11,588 nucleotides of DNA. It comes from Pseudomonadota bacterium (GTDB lineage Bacteria; Pseudomonadota; Gammaproteobacteria; Steroidobacterales; GCA-2729495). The stretch spans positions 1 through 11,588 of the forward strand of contig JAUPLK010000022.1 in the NCBI GenBank assembly GCA_030836925.1, given 5' to 3'. The notes beneath the pieces are model-generated. The model ran no database searches and was not told the DNA's origin. It saw only the letters and a list, made by a program, of their open reading frames with translations. The number at the start of each line of letters is the position of its first letter. Position 1 is the stretch's first letter. This document shows positions 1-7,076 of this stretch, piece by piece. The translations under genes were made by a program, and so were the position numbers.

Positions 1-376
1 AGCTGTAGCGTCCCAGCCTGGATGAAGGGCTGTAGCCGTCGAGGATGCCCTGGATCGCAAAGGCATTGTAGGCATTGATGAGCAATGCGCTGCGCGCCCG
101 GCTGTCTGCCGCCTCTTCCGGTCTGGTCTCTTCGAGGCTTACCATGAAGCGCGCGAAGGCAGGGTCGGCTGCAATGCCGGCATAATCGACAAAGCCCCGC
201 TCCACATTGCGCAGCAATACCGCATCGAAGTCGCCGTAGCCCGGCACTGCGGCCTGACTCACGCTCCAGATGAGACAGAGCCCCGGGAGGAGTCCCGCCA
301 TGCGGAACCTGGCGCAGAGCTTGCCAGGCCGGCGGTGCAGGCGGCTGCGAGGTGGGGAATGAAACATCGGCATCAT
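1..376 (-). CDS. DUF547 domain protein, exported (3' end cut by the window edge)
   Basis: About 125 N-terminal residues are visible, reading leftward off the window with no stop. After a hydrophobic stretch (residues about 26-43, MAGLLPGLCLIWSVSQAA) that looks like a signal peptide, the sequence shows the typical DUF547 opening: a VDYAGIAADPAFARF segment followed by a LLINAYNAFAIQGILDGY segment. DUF547 proteins are usually about 250-300 residues, so roughly half is missing. The biochemical function of the family is unknown; members are often exported in Gram-negative bacteria. Start: ATG codons at 376, 373 and 367 are in frame and would put a 25-residue basic extension before the signal peptide. 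The ATG at 301 would give a compact signal peptide with an AGG about 6-7 bases upstream and may be the real start. The gene lies 56 bases downstream of the TPR-TonB gene on the same strand, so the two are probably co-transcribed. Family call is firm; start is uncertain. Confidence 0.8.
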   Translation of the reverse strand, partial: MMPMFHSPPRSRLHRRPGKLCARFRMAGLLPGLCLIWSVSQAAVPGYGDFDAVLLRNVERGFVDYAGIAADPAFARFMVSLEETRPEEAADSRARSALLINAYNAFAIQGILDGYSPSSRLGRYS

Positions 377-432
377 TTCAGGTCCGTTTGATGTGAATAC
401 GTTGTGCAGGCGGGATCGGATGCATGGCTGCT

Positions 433-1893
433 TCAGTTGCGGCTGTCCGAGCCGGGTTGCGCGAGCGGCTTGTTGCTCTCCGCGGGTTCGGGTGGTGCGG
501 CCTCCCTGGCTTCTAACCGGTAGCCGTAATCATGACGCAGGCTGAGCCCCGCGGTTGGCACGGCCGCTCCATCCACATGGCGGGGCCGGTACAGCGAACG
601 GCGTACGGCATTGAGAACATTCTTGTCCATCAGTCCGACCGGGTCTGATTCCAGCACGTCTGCAGAACTCACCCGGCCGCTCGCATCGACTGCAAAGCTC
701 ACCACCACATGGCCAGGCTCGAGCTTGATGCTCGCGGGCAGCCTGGCCGCCGACGCCGGGTATACCGGCGGCGCAGGCGACCAGTACAGCCGTACCGGTC
801 TGGCGAAGTACTCGTCCCGTTGTGCCGCAAGGTCGTCGTTGCCGGAGAGGGCCCGCCAGGCGTCGGCGTAGGCCTCTGCAGAGGAGTTGCGCTTGCCCCA
901 GATCAGGTACAGGTCGCCGAACTCGACCAGCACGCGGGCGCGCTGCAGTGGATCCGGCTCCGGCTGCTGATCGATGATGCCTAGCGCCTTGCGCAGCACA
1001 ACGCTGCTCATCGGCAGCAGGGTTTCCGGACCCTGCATCGGGTCTGCCGTCGGTGCCTGCATCGCCTGGAGCCGATAACCGCTTGCGATGGCAATCAGCG
1101 GTTCGACCAGGGCCGGGTCGTTCTCGCCCTTGCCGGCCGCGATCAGCCGCGCAGTGTCCTGATGGACCAGTCGCGCCGAATACATCTGGCCCGTCCGTTC
1201 ATACCAGCCGGCCAGTTTGGAGAGTGCGGGCAACAGTTCGGGACTGCCCTTGCCGACCCGGTGTTCCATGATCTGCAGCTGCGCGGCCTGGTGGAAATTG
1301 GCCTTGTCCAGGTCGTTCTGGCTGCGATAGCTCTCGGTCAGCCCGTCGCGGAGCGGAAACTGTTCGAGATTGTAAAAACCATCGTTGACGTGATTGATGT
1401 GCAGGGCACGCTCATAGTTCTCGGTCGCCTGGACGAGTTGTCCGGCGCGCATATAGGTCTGGGCCAGGCCTGTCAGTGGCGTGATCAGTCGCGGCGAGAC
1501 GATACCTGCGTGTTCTTCCGCGATCGTGATGGCAGCCGTGTAGTTGCCCTCTGCGGCAAGCAGGTCGCCGGCGCGCAGTTGGGCGGTGGCAAGATTGCTG
1601 AGCGGTGTGACCAGCGCCGCTTCATCGTCCGGCTCCAGTTGCCGGGTCAGATCCGCCACTTCAAGCGCAGCGGGCACTGCCTCTGCCGCCCGGTCTTCCT
1701 CCAGCAGGCGCAGCATTCTCTGGTATGCGGCAGAGCGACGCCCGGCGGACGATTCAGCCGGTGTTGCCGGCGCCTCGCCGTTGTCCTCCGCTGCGCCTGC
1801 TGCAGGACTCCACAGGGAAGCGCTGGCAGCGGCCATGACCATCAGCAGGCCGACCATGTGCCGCAGCAACGACGCCCGCCAGTATTGGTCCAT
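433..1893 (-). CDS. Exported TPR-repeat protein with TonB-type C-terminal domain
   Basis: 486 residues. The N-terminus has a basic start and a hydrophobic core (about residues 13-34, ending in AAGA), which suggests Sec export and signal peptidase I cleavage. Residues about 95-275 hold roughly five helical repeats spaced about 40 residues apart, each with a pattern like PLxxLAxxYxxxGxxxxA (at 97, 139, 182, 221 and 264); another helical pair is at 318-350. This is a TPR-like array. Residues about 376-458 (PVYPASAARLP, then VVVSFAVDASGRVSSADVLESDP and the YRPRHVDG region) match the TonB C-terminal fold. In true TonB that domain touches outer-membrane receptors, but here there is no ExbB/ExbD-type anchor or proline-rich spacer, so the domain probably serves as a protein-binding module. 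A Pro/Glu-rich tail closes the protein. ATG 1893 is the longest start; Met13 is an alternative and neither has a clear Shine-Dalgarno site. Its partner downstream is the DUF547 gene. Precise role unknown. Confidence 0.85.
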   Translation of the reverse strand: MDQYWRASLLRHMVGLLMVMAAASASLWSPAAGAAEDNGEAPATPAESSAGRRSAAYQRMLRLLEEDRAAEAVPAALEVADLTRQLEPDDEAALVTPLSNLATAQLRAGDLLAAEGNYTAAITIAEEHAGIVSPRLITPLTGLAQTYMRAGQLVQATENYERALHINHVNDGFYNLEQFPLRDGLTESYRSQNDLDKANFHQAAQLQIMEHRVGKGSPELLPALSKLAGWYERTGQMYSARLVHQDTARLIAAGKGENDPALVEPLIAIASGYRLQAMQAPTADPMQGPETLLPMSSVVLRKALGIIDQQPEPDPLQRARVLVEFGDLYLIWGKRNSSAEAYADAWRALSGNDDLAAQRDEYFARPVRLYWSPAPPVYPASAARLPASIKLEPGHVVVSFAVDASGRVSSADVLESDPVGLMDKNVLNAVRRSLYRPRHVDGAAVPTAGLSLRHDYGYRLEAREAAPPEPAESNKPLAQPGSDSRN

Positions 1894-1947
1894 GCCGGCA
1901 AATTACCAATTCCCGCCGGCCGTGCATATCGGGTAGTGTGGTCAGAC
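1894..1947. promoter_or_regulatory. Divergent intergenic region between TPR-TonB gene and msrA
   Basis: These 54 bases must carry the start signals for both divergent genes unless the promoters lie inside coding sequence. A weak plus-strand candidate for msrA is TTACCA at 1903-1908 and TATCGG at 1927-1932 with an 18-base spacer; it would leave only a very short leader. No convincing promoter is visible for the minus strand. GCCGGC occurs twice (1894-1899 and 1915-1920), 21 bases apart, but this hexamer is expected often in such GC-rich DNA. Confidence 0.25.
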
Positions 1948-2514
1948 ATGCAGATCACCAACCGGCATTTCGTCAATGGCAACCCGTTGCTGCCGCCTTT
2001 CGCCGCGCACCTCAGTCTGGCGATGTTCGGCATGGGCTGCTTCTGGGGTGCGGAGCGCCGGTTCTGGCAGTTGCCGGGCGTGTGGACGACCGCAGTCGGT
2101 TATTCGGCCGGCTCCACGCGCGATCCCGACTACCGGCAGGTGTGCTCGGGACGTACCGGTCACAACGAGGTTGTGCGCGTGGTGTATGACCCGGTGCTGA
2201 TCAGTTACCCGCAACTGCTGGGGGTTTTCTGGGAGTCCCATGACCCCACGCAGGGCATGCGCCAGGGCAACGACGTGGGGACGCAGTACCGCTCCGGCAT
2301 CTACTGGCATGACCCTTCGCAGCGCGACCTCGCCCTGAGCTCGAAACAGGCTTTTGCAGAACGCCTCACAGCGGCCGGTTTTGGTCCGGTCACGACCGAA
2401 ATCCAGGCAGCCAGCGAGTTCTGGTATGCGGAGGAGTATCACCAGCAGTACCTGGCAAAAAACCCCGGTGGTTACTGCGGACTGGGCGGGACCGGGATCA
2501 AATGCACGGACTGA
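1948..2514 (+). CDS. msrA: Peptide-methionine (S)-S-oxide reductase MsrA
   Basis: 188 residues. MsrA reduces the S-epimer of methionine sulfoxide, free or in proteins, using thioredoxin as electron donor, and so repairs oxidative damage. The catalytic motif GMGCFWGAE is at residues 28-36 with nucleophile Cys31. The family segments GYSAGSTRDPDY (51-62), GHNEVVRVVYDP (71-82), DVGTQYRSGIYW (109-120) and AEEYHQQYLAKNPGGYCGLG (161-180) follow. Cys177 and Cys186 near the C-terminus fit the two resolving cysteines of the three-cysteine MsrA type. No export signal is seen, so it should be cytoplasmic. The reading frame is open far upstream (to 1162), but that part overlaps the opposite-strand TPR gene. 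ATG 1948 begins just after the divergent intergenic gap and gives a normal family N-terminus; no clear Shine-Dalgarno precedes it. No MsrB is fused or adjacent. Confidence 0.95.
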   Translation: MQITNRHFVNGNPLLPPFAAHLSLAMFGMGCFWGAERRFWQLPGVWTTAVGYSAGSTRDPDYRQVCSGRTGHNEVVRVVYDPVLISYPQLLGVFWESHDPTQGMRQGNDVGTQYRSGIYWHDPSQRDLALSSKQAFAERLTAAGFGPVTTEIQAASEFWYAEEYHQQYLAKNPGGYCGLGGTGIKCTD

Positions 2515-2549
2515 CCGAAAACCGGCGTCAAAAGTGTGACCGTTTCCAC

Positions 2550-2564
2550 GCGCCGCCGCGGCGC
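2550..2564. repeat. Small GC-rich inverted repeat between msrA and the HD-GYP gene
   Basis: GCGCCG and CGGCGC form a perfect 6-bp stem around a CCG loop. No T-run follows on either side, so it is not a standard intrinsic terminator. A second imperfect inverted repeat, TGCATACC at 2567-2574 with GGTATGTA at 2593-2600 (one G-T pair, 18-base loop), sits directly before the HD-GYP start. Either could be a structured leader, an operator or chance. Confidence 0.3.
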
Positions 2565-2605
2565 ACTGCATACCATGCTGTTTGTAGACGCCGGTATGTA
2601 GCCGG

Positions 2606-3949
2606 ATGCCGGAATCAGCTGTGCAGCCCAAGCGACTCAAGATCGAGACTGCCAACCTGCAGTGTGGCATGTACGTGGCCCAGCTCGATCGCCCGTGGCT
2701 CGAGACACCCTTCCTTTTCAAGGGCTTCGAGATCCGCGACGCCAAGGATCTGCAGCAGCTTCGGCAGTTCTGCAAACACGTCTATGTAGACATCAGTCAG
2801 GGTTCGTTGCCCGAGAAAGAGGTGCTGGGCGCACGGGGCAAGGAAAGACAATACGCCAGTGTACTGGCGGCACCGGCCACCCGCCTTGAGCATGCAGCGC
2901 CGGCCGGCTTCGCGCGGCGACTCGTCGATGTGCTGGCCCGCTTTGACCGGAATGGCGTGATCACGCAGTTTTTGCCCGCATCACGATACCGGAATGCCGT
3001 ACCGACGCATCAGGAAGCGCCGCGGGCGGCTGAAGCCTACGACAATGCGGCCCGCATTCTCAATGCGATGCTCGAGCAGTTTCCGCAGGTCAAAAAACTC
3101 GATGCCGGAGCGCTGCATCAGGCGGTCAACCCGCTGGTCGACAGCATCCTGCGCAATCAGGATGCGATGGCCTGGCTGGTTTGCCTGCGCAAACGTGAGG
3201 TGCACAGTCCGCTTCGACAGGTCGGCAGCGCCGTATGGGCGGCGATACTGGGCCGGCATCTGGGCTTCGAGCGCAGTGCGGTCGAGACGCTGGCGATGGG
3301 TGGTCTGCTGCTCGATCTGGGCAACGCCAGGATTCCCCAGAGCATCATCCTGAAGCAGGGCCCGCTTGAAGAGGTCGAGCAAAAGATCATCCGCAAGCAT
3401 GTAGCGCTGGGTCTGGAGATGGTGCGCACGGCACCCGGCCTCAATGCCGATGTCCTCGCAATGCTGCAGCATCACCATGAACGCCATGACGGTTCGGGCT
3501 ATCCGCAGGGCCTGTCCGGCGCAGACATACCCGTGTTTGGCCGGATCGCCGGCCTGGTCGACTGTTTCGATGCAATGACCACCAAGCGCCCCTATGCGCC
3601 GGCGAAGTCGGCCTACGATGCGGTGAGGGAGCTCAACAGCCTCTCCGGCACACTGTTCCAGAAAGAACTCGTCGAACAGTTTGTGCAGGCAATCGGCATG
3701 TTCCCGACCGGTTCGCTGGTCGAACTCAATACCGCCGAGATCGCCGTCGTTACCGGTCAGAATCGCGTGCAGCGACTCCGCCCCACGCTCAGTCTGCTCA
3801 CCAGTCCGGACAAGACACCGCTGATGACACCGAAGCAGCTGGATCTGCGCAGTGCACGGTCCAGACGGGGTGAAGGTGATTCGCACTGGATCATCCGTGG
3901 ACTTGATCCGGGTGCTTTCGGACTCGATCCGAAGGACTTCTTCGGCTGA
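2606..3949 (+). CDS. DUF3391 / HD-GYP domain protein with degenerate active site
   Basis: 447 residues. The N-terminal part (about 8-130) matches DUF3391, which commonly precedes HD-GYP domains. HD-GYP proteins normally hydrolyse cyclic di-GMP with a two- or three-metal site. The GYP half is intact: HHHERHDGSGYP at 289-300, then a VDCFDAM segment with Asp319 and the KRPY motif. His265 in the IIRKH segment is also kept. The HD half is not: where families have LLHDIGK this protein has LLLDLGN (234-240), so His is Leu236 and Lys is Asn240. The upstream helix His is Arg204. Cyclic di-GMP cleavage is therefore doubtful; it may act as a sensor or binding protein. The C-terminal SLVELNTAEIAVVTGQNRVQ region (about 370-390) is typical of DUF3391/HD-GYP proteins. 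ATG 2606 is the only sensible start, since an in-frame stop lies 18 bases upstream; no strong Shine-Dalgarno is visible. No membrane segment, so cytoplasmic. Confidence 0.92.
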   Translation: MPESAVQPKRLKIETANLQCGMYVAQLDRPWLETPFLFKGFEIRDAKDLQQLRQFCKHVYVDISQGSLPEKEVLGARGKERQYASVLAAPATRLEHAAPAGFARRLVDVLARFDRNGVITQFLPASRYRNAVPTHQEAPRAAEAYDNAARILNAMLEQFPQVKKLDAGALHQAVNPLVDSILRNQDAMAWLVCLRKREVHSPLRQVGSAVWAAILGRHLGFERSAVETLAMGGLLLDLGNARIPQSIILKQGPLEEVEQKIIRKHVALGLEMVRTAPGLNADVLAMLQHHHERHDGSGYPQGLSGADIPVFGRIAGLVDCFDAMTTKRPYAPAKSAYDAVRELNSLSGTLFQKELVEQFVQAIGMFPTGSLVELNTAEIAVVTGQNRVQRLRPTLSLLTSPDKTPLMTPKQLDLRSARSRRGEGDSHWIIRGLDPGAFGLDPKDFFG

Positions 3950-3974
3950 CCCGCGACGCCGGCTGCGCTCCCCG

Positions 3975-3980
3975 TATAAT
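3975..3980 (+). promoter_or_regulatory. Candidate -10 box for the export operon
   Basis: A perfect TATAAT stands 39 bases before the ATG at 4020, in the 70-base gap between the HD-GYP stop and the adaptor start. Transcription would begin near 3986-3988. No good -35 hexamer lies 16-18 bases upstream and there is no extended -10 TG, so an activator may be needed. An activator such as the neighbouring response regulator is a guess. A perfect TATAAT in such GC-rich DNA is unlikely to be chance. Confidence 0.6.
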
Positions 3981-3984
3981 CCAC

Positions 3985-4011
3985 CGCTCCGGTCCCGGGT
4001 ATCGAGGAGCG
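3985..4011 (+). promoter_or_regulatory. Leader hairpin covering the Shine-Dalgarno site of the export operon
   Basis: CGCTCC (3985-3990) is exactly complementary to GGAGCG (4006-4011) with a 15-base loop. The Shine-Dalgarno GAGGAG (4004-4009, 10 bases before ATG 4020) is mostly in the 3' arm. If transcription starts near 3986, the 5' end of the message would pair with its own ribosome-binding site. The stem is short and may be only marginally stable, so this is a candidate only. Confidence 0.35.
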
Positions 4012-4019
4012 AGAGCCGC

Positions 4020-5162
4020 ATGAACAGCCGTCGTGTGCGACAGATCCTGATCCTGGTTCTGCTGCTGGTGGCTGTGGCGCTGCTGGCCTGGTATCTCGGC
4101 CGTCCGCAACCTGTGCCGGTCACGCTGGCGACGGTCGAGAAGGGCTCGGTGCTGGCGACCGTGGCGAACACCCGCGCCGGTACCGTCGATGCCTGCCAGC
4201 GCGCGCGCCTGGCGCCGCCTGTCGGCGGGCAGATCGCACGCCTGCCGTTCAAGGAGGGTGATCGCGTCAAGGCCGAAGAAGTATTGCTCGAACTCTGGAA
4301 CCAGGATCTGCGCGCCCAGGTCCTGCAGGCGGAGCGTGATGCGGTGGCGACCCGCAGCCGTGCGCGGGAGGCGTGTGTCACGGCTGAAGTGGCGCTAAAG
4401 AATGCGGCCCGCGTCAGGCAGTTGCGTCCGCAGGGACTGGTTTCCGAAGGTGACCTGGAAAAAGCGGTCGGCGAGGCGGATGCCCGTGCCGCTGCCTGCG
4501 ATGCAGCCCGCGACCAGGAGAAAGTCAGCCAGGCGCGCGTGGATGTGGCGCGGGCCAGCCTCGAGCGCACGATCCTGCGCGCCCCCTTCGCCGGTGTGGT
4601 CGCCGAGATCAACGGTGAGGTCGGTGAATTCGTCACACCGTCACCGGTCGGCATACCGACGCCGCCGACGGTGGACCTGGTCGATGGCAGTTGTCTGTAT
4701 ATTTCCGCGCCCATCGATGAAGTCGATGCGCCGGCAGTCCGTACCGGCCAGCGCGCGATGATCACGCTGGATGCTTTCCCCAACCAGCGCTTTCCCGGTT
4801 TTGTGCGGCGCGTGGCGCCCTATGTGCTGGAAGCCGAGAAGCAGGCGCGAACCGTCGGTGTCGAAGCCGAGATCGAAAACCCGGAGAAATACAGCCTGCT
4901 GCCCGGCTACAGCGCGGATGTCGAGATCATCATCGAGAACCGGGAGAATGTGCTGCGCATTCCCACGCAGGCCTTGCTCGAGGGCAAGCGCGTCCTGGTC
5001 CTTGATGTCGCCACGGGTATCCTGCGTGCGCGTGACATCGAGCGCGGCGTATCCAACTGGGAGTACACCGAGATCAGGTCCGGCCTCAAAACCGGCGATC
5101 AGGTCGTGACCTCCATAGACCGTGAAGGCGTGGCCGACGGTGTCGCCGCAGTTGCGGAGTAG
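4020..5162 (+). CDS. Periplasmic adaptor (membrane fusion) subunit of ABC exporter, HlyD/MacA type
   Basis: 380 residues. It should sit anchored in the inner membrane and span the periplasm, linking the ABC permeases to an outer-membrane channel. A single N-terminal helix lies at about 9-27 after three arginines. Residues about 58-100 (with GGQIARLPFKEGDRVKAEE) and 180-206 (TILRAPFAGVVAEINGEVGE) are the two halves of the lipoyl/barrel-sandwich domain. They flank an alpha-helical hairpin (about 95-180) whose turn is near QGLVSEGDLEKA at 138-149. A beta-barrel (about 225-305) and a membrane-proximal domain (VLRIPTQALLEGKRVLVLD, about 311-380) follow. ATG 4020 is chosen because GAGGAG lies 10 bases upstream and it begins right at the membrane anchor; the open frame before it runs into the HD-GYP gene. 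First gene of a four-gene operon; its 3' end overlaps the possible start of the ATPase gene. Confidence 0.92.
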   Translation: MNSRRVRQILILVLLLVAVALLAWYLGRPQPVPVTLATVEKGSVLATVANTRAGTVDACQRARLAPPVGGQIARLPFKEGDRVKAEEVLLELWNQDLRAQVLQAERDAVATRSRAREACVTAEVALKNAARVRQLRPQGLVSEGDLEKAVGEADARAAACDAARDQEKVSQARVDVARASLERTILRAPFAGVVAEINGEVGEFVTPSPVGIPTPPTVDLVDGSCLYISAPIDEVDAPAVRTGQRAMITLDAFPNQRFPGFVRRVAPYVLEAEKQARTVGVEAEIENPEKYSLLPGYSADVEIIIENRENVLRIPTQALLEGKRVLVLDVATGILRARDIERGVSNWEYTEIRSGLKTGDQVVTSIDREGVADGVAAVAE

Positions 5163-5859
5163 CCCGACACCAGACGGCGCCGCGATCCTTCGGCTGGAGC
5201 GGCTGAGCCGCAGCTTCGCGGTCGGCGACCAGCTGGTCCATGCGCTTGATGGCGTCGATCTCGATATCGCGGCCGGCGAGTACATTTCCCTGATGGGACC
5301 CTCAGGCTCCGGCAAGTCCACGTTGCTCAATATTCTCGGCCTGCTCGATCGACCGACTTCCGGCGAGTACTGGCTGGCCGGCGAACAGACCTCGACCATG
5401 AGTGATGATCGCCTGGCCGATACCCGTCAGCGTGCGATCGGTTTCGTATTCCAGTTTTTCCACCTGATCCATCGCATGACGGCGGTGGAGAACGTCGAGT
5501 TGCCGCTGATGCTGGCCGGCGTACCGATGGCTGAACGCCGCAGCCGCGCCCGCGAAGTATTGCGGCGCATGGGCCTGGAAGCACGCATCGATCATCGCTC
5601 CAACCAGTTGTCTGGTGGTGAACGCCAGCGGGTTGCCATCGCGCGCGCTGTCGTGATGCAACCCAGGATCCTGCTTGCGGACGAGCCGACGGGCAATCTG
5701 GACAGTGTCTCCGGCGGCGAAGTGGTCAGGATCGTCGAGGCACTGCATGACGAGGGGCTGACACTGATCGTGGTCACCCACGACCAGGCGATCGGCAGCC
5801 GCGCGCACCGCCGTCTCCTCATGCGTGACGGAAAAATCGTGCAGGACCTCAGCGGGTGA
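5122..5859 (+). CDS. ABC transporter ATP-binding protein, MacB/LolD type
   Basis: 245 residues from the GTG at 5122. It is the ATPase that powers the exporter from the cytoplasmic side. All motifs are present: Walker A GPSGSGKST (59-67), Q-loop Gln111 in FVFQFFHL, signature LSGGERQR (163-170), Walker B ILLADEPT with Glu188 (183-190), D-loop GNLDS, and switch His220 in VVTHD. It has no fused permease, unlike classic MacB, and resembles LolD and other stand-alone ATPases of this group. The start is ambiguous: GTG 5122, GTG 5140 (AAGG 11 bases upstream) and TTG 5152 are all in frame and all lie inside the end of the adaptor gene, so translation is probably coupled to it. The conserved domain begins about residue 22, so any of the three would give a working protein. 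The stop overlaps the next start by 4 bases. Confidence 0.95.
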   Translation: MKAWPTVSPQLRSSPTPDGAAILRLERLSRSFAVGDQLVHALDGVDLDIAAGEYISLMGPSGSGKSTLLNILGLLDRPTSGEYWLAGEQTSTMSDDRLADTRQRAIGFVFQFFHLIHRMTAVENVELPLMLAGVPMAERRSRAREVLRRMGLEARIDHRSNQLSGGERQRVAIARAVVMQPRILLADEPTGNLDSVSGGEVVRIVEALHDEGLTLIVVTHDQAIGSRAHRRLLMRDGKIVQDLSG

Positions 5860-7064
5860 AGCGCGCCGACCGTCACCGGATGGCCTTCGGTGCGCTGGCA
5901 AGAACGCCGCTGCGTACGGCGATGTTGTTGCTGGCCACGGCCATCGGTGTTGCGGCAGTGCTGGTGTTGACGGCACTGGGTGAAGCGGCGCGGCTGTACA
6001 TCGCCGGCGAATTCCAGTCGCTGGGTACGGATCTGCTGGTGGTCATGCCCGGGCGCACCGAAACCACTGGTGCCGGCGCAGGCATGATGTCCGGTGCCAC
6101 GCCACGCGATATCACCCTGGACGATGCCCGCGCCCTGTTGCGCAGTGCCGCGATAGAGACGGTTGCGCCGGTGGTGGTCGGTGAGAGCTCGGTTTCCGTT
6201 GGCTCGCTCGAGCGCGATGTCACGATCATGGGCACGACCGCGAGTTACGCGACCATCCGCCACTGGACCATGGCCAGCGGCGAGTTCCTGCCCGATGTCG
6301 ATATGGAGCGCGAATCCCCGGTCTGCGTGATCGGCAGCACCATCGGCCGCGAGCTGTTCCGTGGCGAGCCGCCCGTTGGCCGCTGGCTGCGGGTCGGCGA
6401 CCGGCGCTGCCGGGTGGCCGGTCTGCTGGCCAAGCAGGGCGTCTCGGTGATGGTCGATGTCGATACAGTGGTGATGATTCCGGTCGCCATGGCGCAGAGC
6501 CTGTTCAACTCGGCCGGGCTGTTCCGGGTGCTGGTGCAGGCCCGCAGCCGCGACGCCATGCCCGCGGCCAAGCGCTTTGTGCTCGCCACGTTCAGGGCGA
6601 GACATCACGGCGAGGAGGATGTCACCGTGGTCACGCAGGATGCGGTGCTGAAGACCTTCGACGGCATACTCGGTGCACTGACTCTGGCGCTGGCCGGAAT
6701 TGCCGCCGTGAGCCTGCTCGTTGCGGGTGTACTGATCATGAACGTCATGCTGGTTGCGGTCAGCCAGCGCACGCAGGAGATCGGCCTGCTCAAGGCGCTG
6801 GGTGCCCGCCGCAGCCAGGTCCTCGCGCTTTTTCTCACCGAGGCTCTTTACCTCGCCTTGCTCGGTGCGCTCGCCGGTGTGCTGCTGGGCTTTGCCGGCA
6901 TCTGGCTGCTGGGCGGCCTCTATCCGGACTTTACCTTCCGTCCGCCGGTCTGGGCAGTGGCCGGCGCCGTGGCGATTTCCATGGCATGCGGCATGCTGTT
7001 CGGCATCCTGCCGGCCCGGCGCGCGGCGCGTCTGGATCCGGTTGCGGCGCTCGCCAGGCGTTAG
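5856..7064 (+). CDS. ABC exporter permease 1, MacB/FtsX family
   Basis: 402 residues from a GTG that overlaps the ATPase stop in the sequence GTGA. Layout is that of a MacB permease: one N-terminal helix (about 20-42), a large periplasmic domain (about 45-270, MacB_PCD type), then three helices (about 272-302, 326-352 and 366-386). The cytoplasmic coupling segment TQEIGLLKALGARRSQV (306-322), which contacts the ATPase in this family, and the C-terminal LPARRAARLDPVAAL (385-399) are well conserved. No ATPase domain is fused. The family is a mechanotransmission exporter that pushes periplasmic substrates into an outer-membrane duct rather than pumping through its own helices. Substrate not predictable; macrolides, peptides and lipids are all known for relatives. 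It probably pairs with the next gene's product. Met9 (5880) is an alternative start. Confidence 0.93.
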   Translation: MKRADRHRMAFGALARTPLRTAMLLLATAIGVAAVLVLTALGEAARLYIAGEFQSLGTDLLVVMPGRTETTGAGAGMMSGATPRDITLDDARALLRSAAIETVAPVVVGESSVSVGSLERDVTIMGTTASYATIRHWTMASGEFLPDVDMERESPVCVIGSTIGRELFRGEPPVGRWLRVGDRRCRVAGLLAKQGVSVMVDVDTVVMIPVAMAQSLFNSAGLFRVLVQARSRDAMPAAKRFVLATFRARHHGEEDVTVVTQDAVLKTFDGILGALTLALAGIAAVSLLVAGVLIMNVMLVAVSQRTQEIGLLKALGARRSQVLALFLTEALYLALLGALAGVLLGFAGIWLLGGLYPDFTFRPPVWAVAGAVAISMACGMLFGILPARRAARLDPVAALARR

Positions 7065-7068
7065 GGGT
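7063..7068 (+). promoter_or_regulatory. Ribosome binding site of permease 2
   Basis: AGGGGT overlaps the TAG stop of permease 1 and lies 8 bases before ATG 7077. It fixes the start of the second permease and suggests reinitiation by the same ribosomes. Confidence 0.65.
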
Positions 7069-7076
7069 GTACCTCG

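Noticed and set aside
1894..1920. Two GCCGGC hexamers 21 bases apart in the divergent region, as a possible operator
   Set aside because: The hexamer is self-complementary and very common in DNA of this composition; there are no conserved flanks.
1162..1947. Upstream extension of the msrA frame
   Set aside because: It overlaps the opposite-strand TPR gene completely and shows no protein family; MsrA starts normally at 1948.
1942..2775. Minus-strand open frame opposite msrA and the HD-GYP start
   Set aside because: A shadow of msrA in the opposite frame, with no ribosome-binding site or recognisable domain.
3852..4019. Upstream extension of the adaptor frame into the HD-GYP gene
   Set aside because: It would place about 56 polar residues before the membrane anchor and bypass the clear Shine-Dalgarno site before 4020.
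2981..4783. Open frame of about 600 codons on the minus strand opposite the HD-GYP and adaptor genes
   Set aside because: It crosses two real genes and the promoter gap between them, and its Ser/Arg/Thr-rich translation shows no family likeness.
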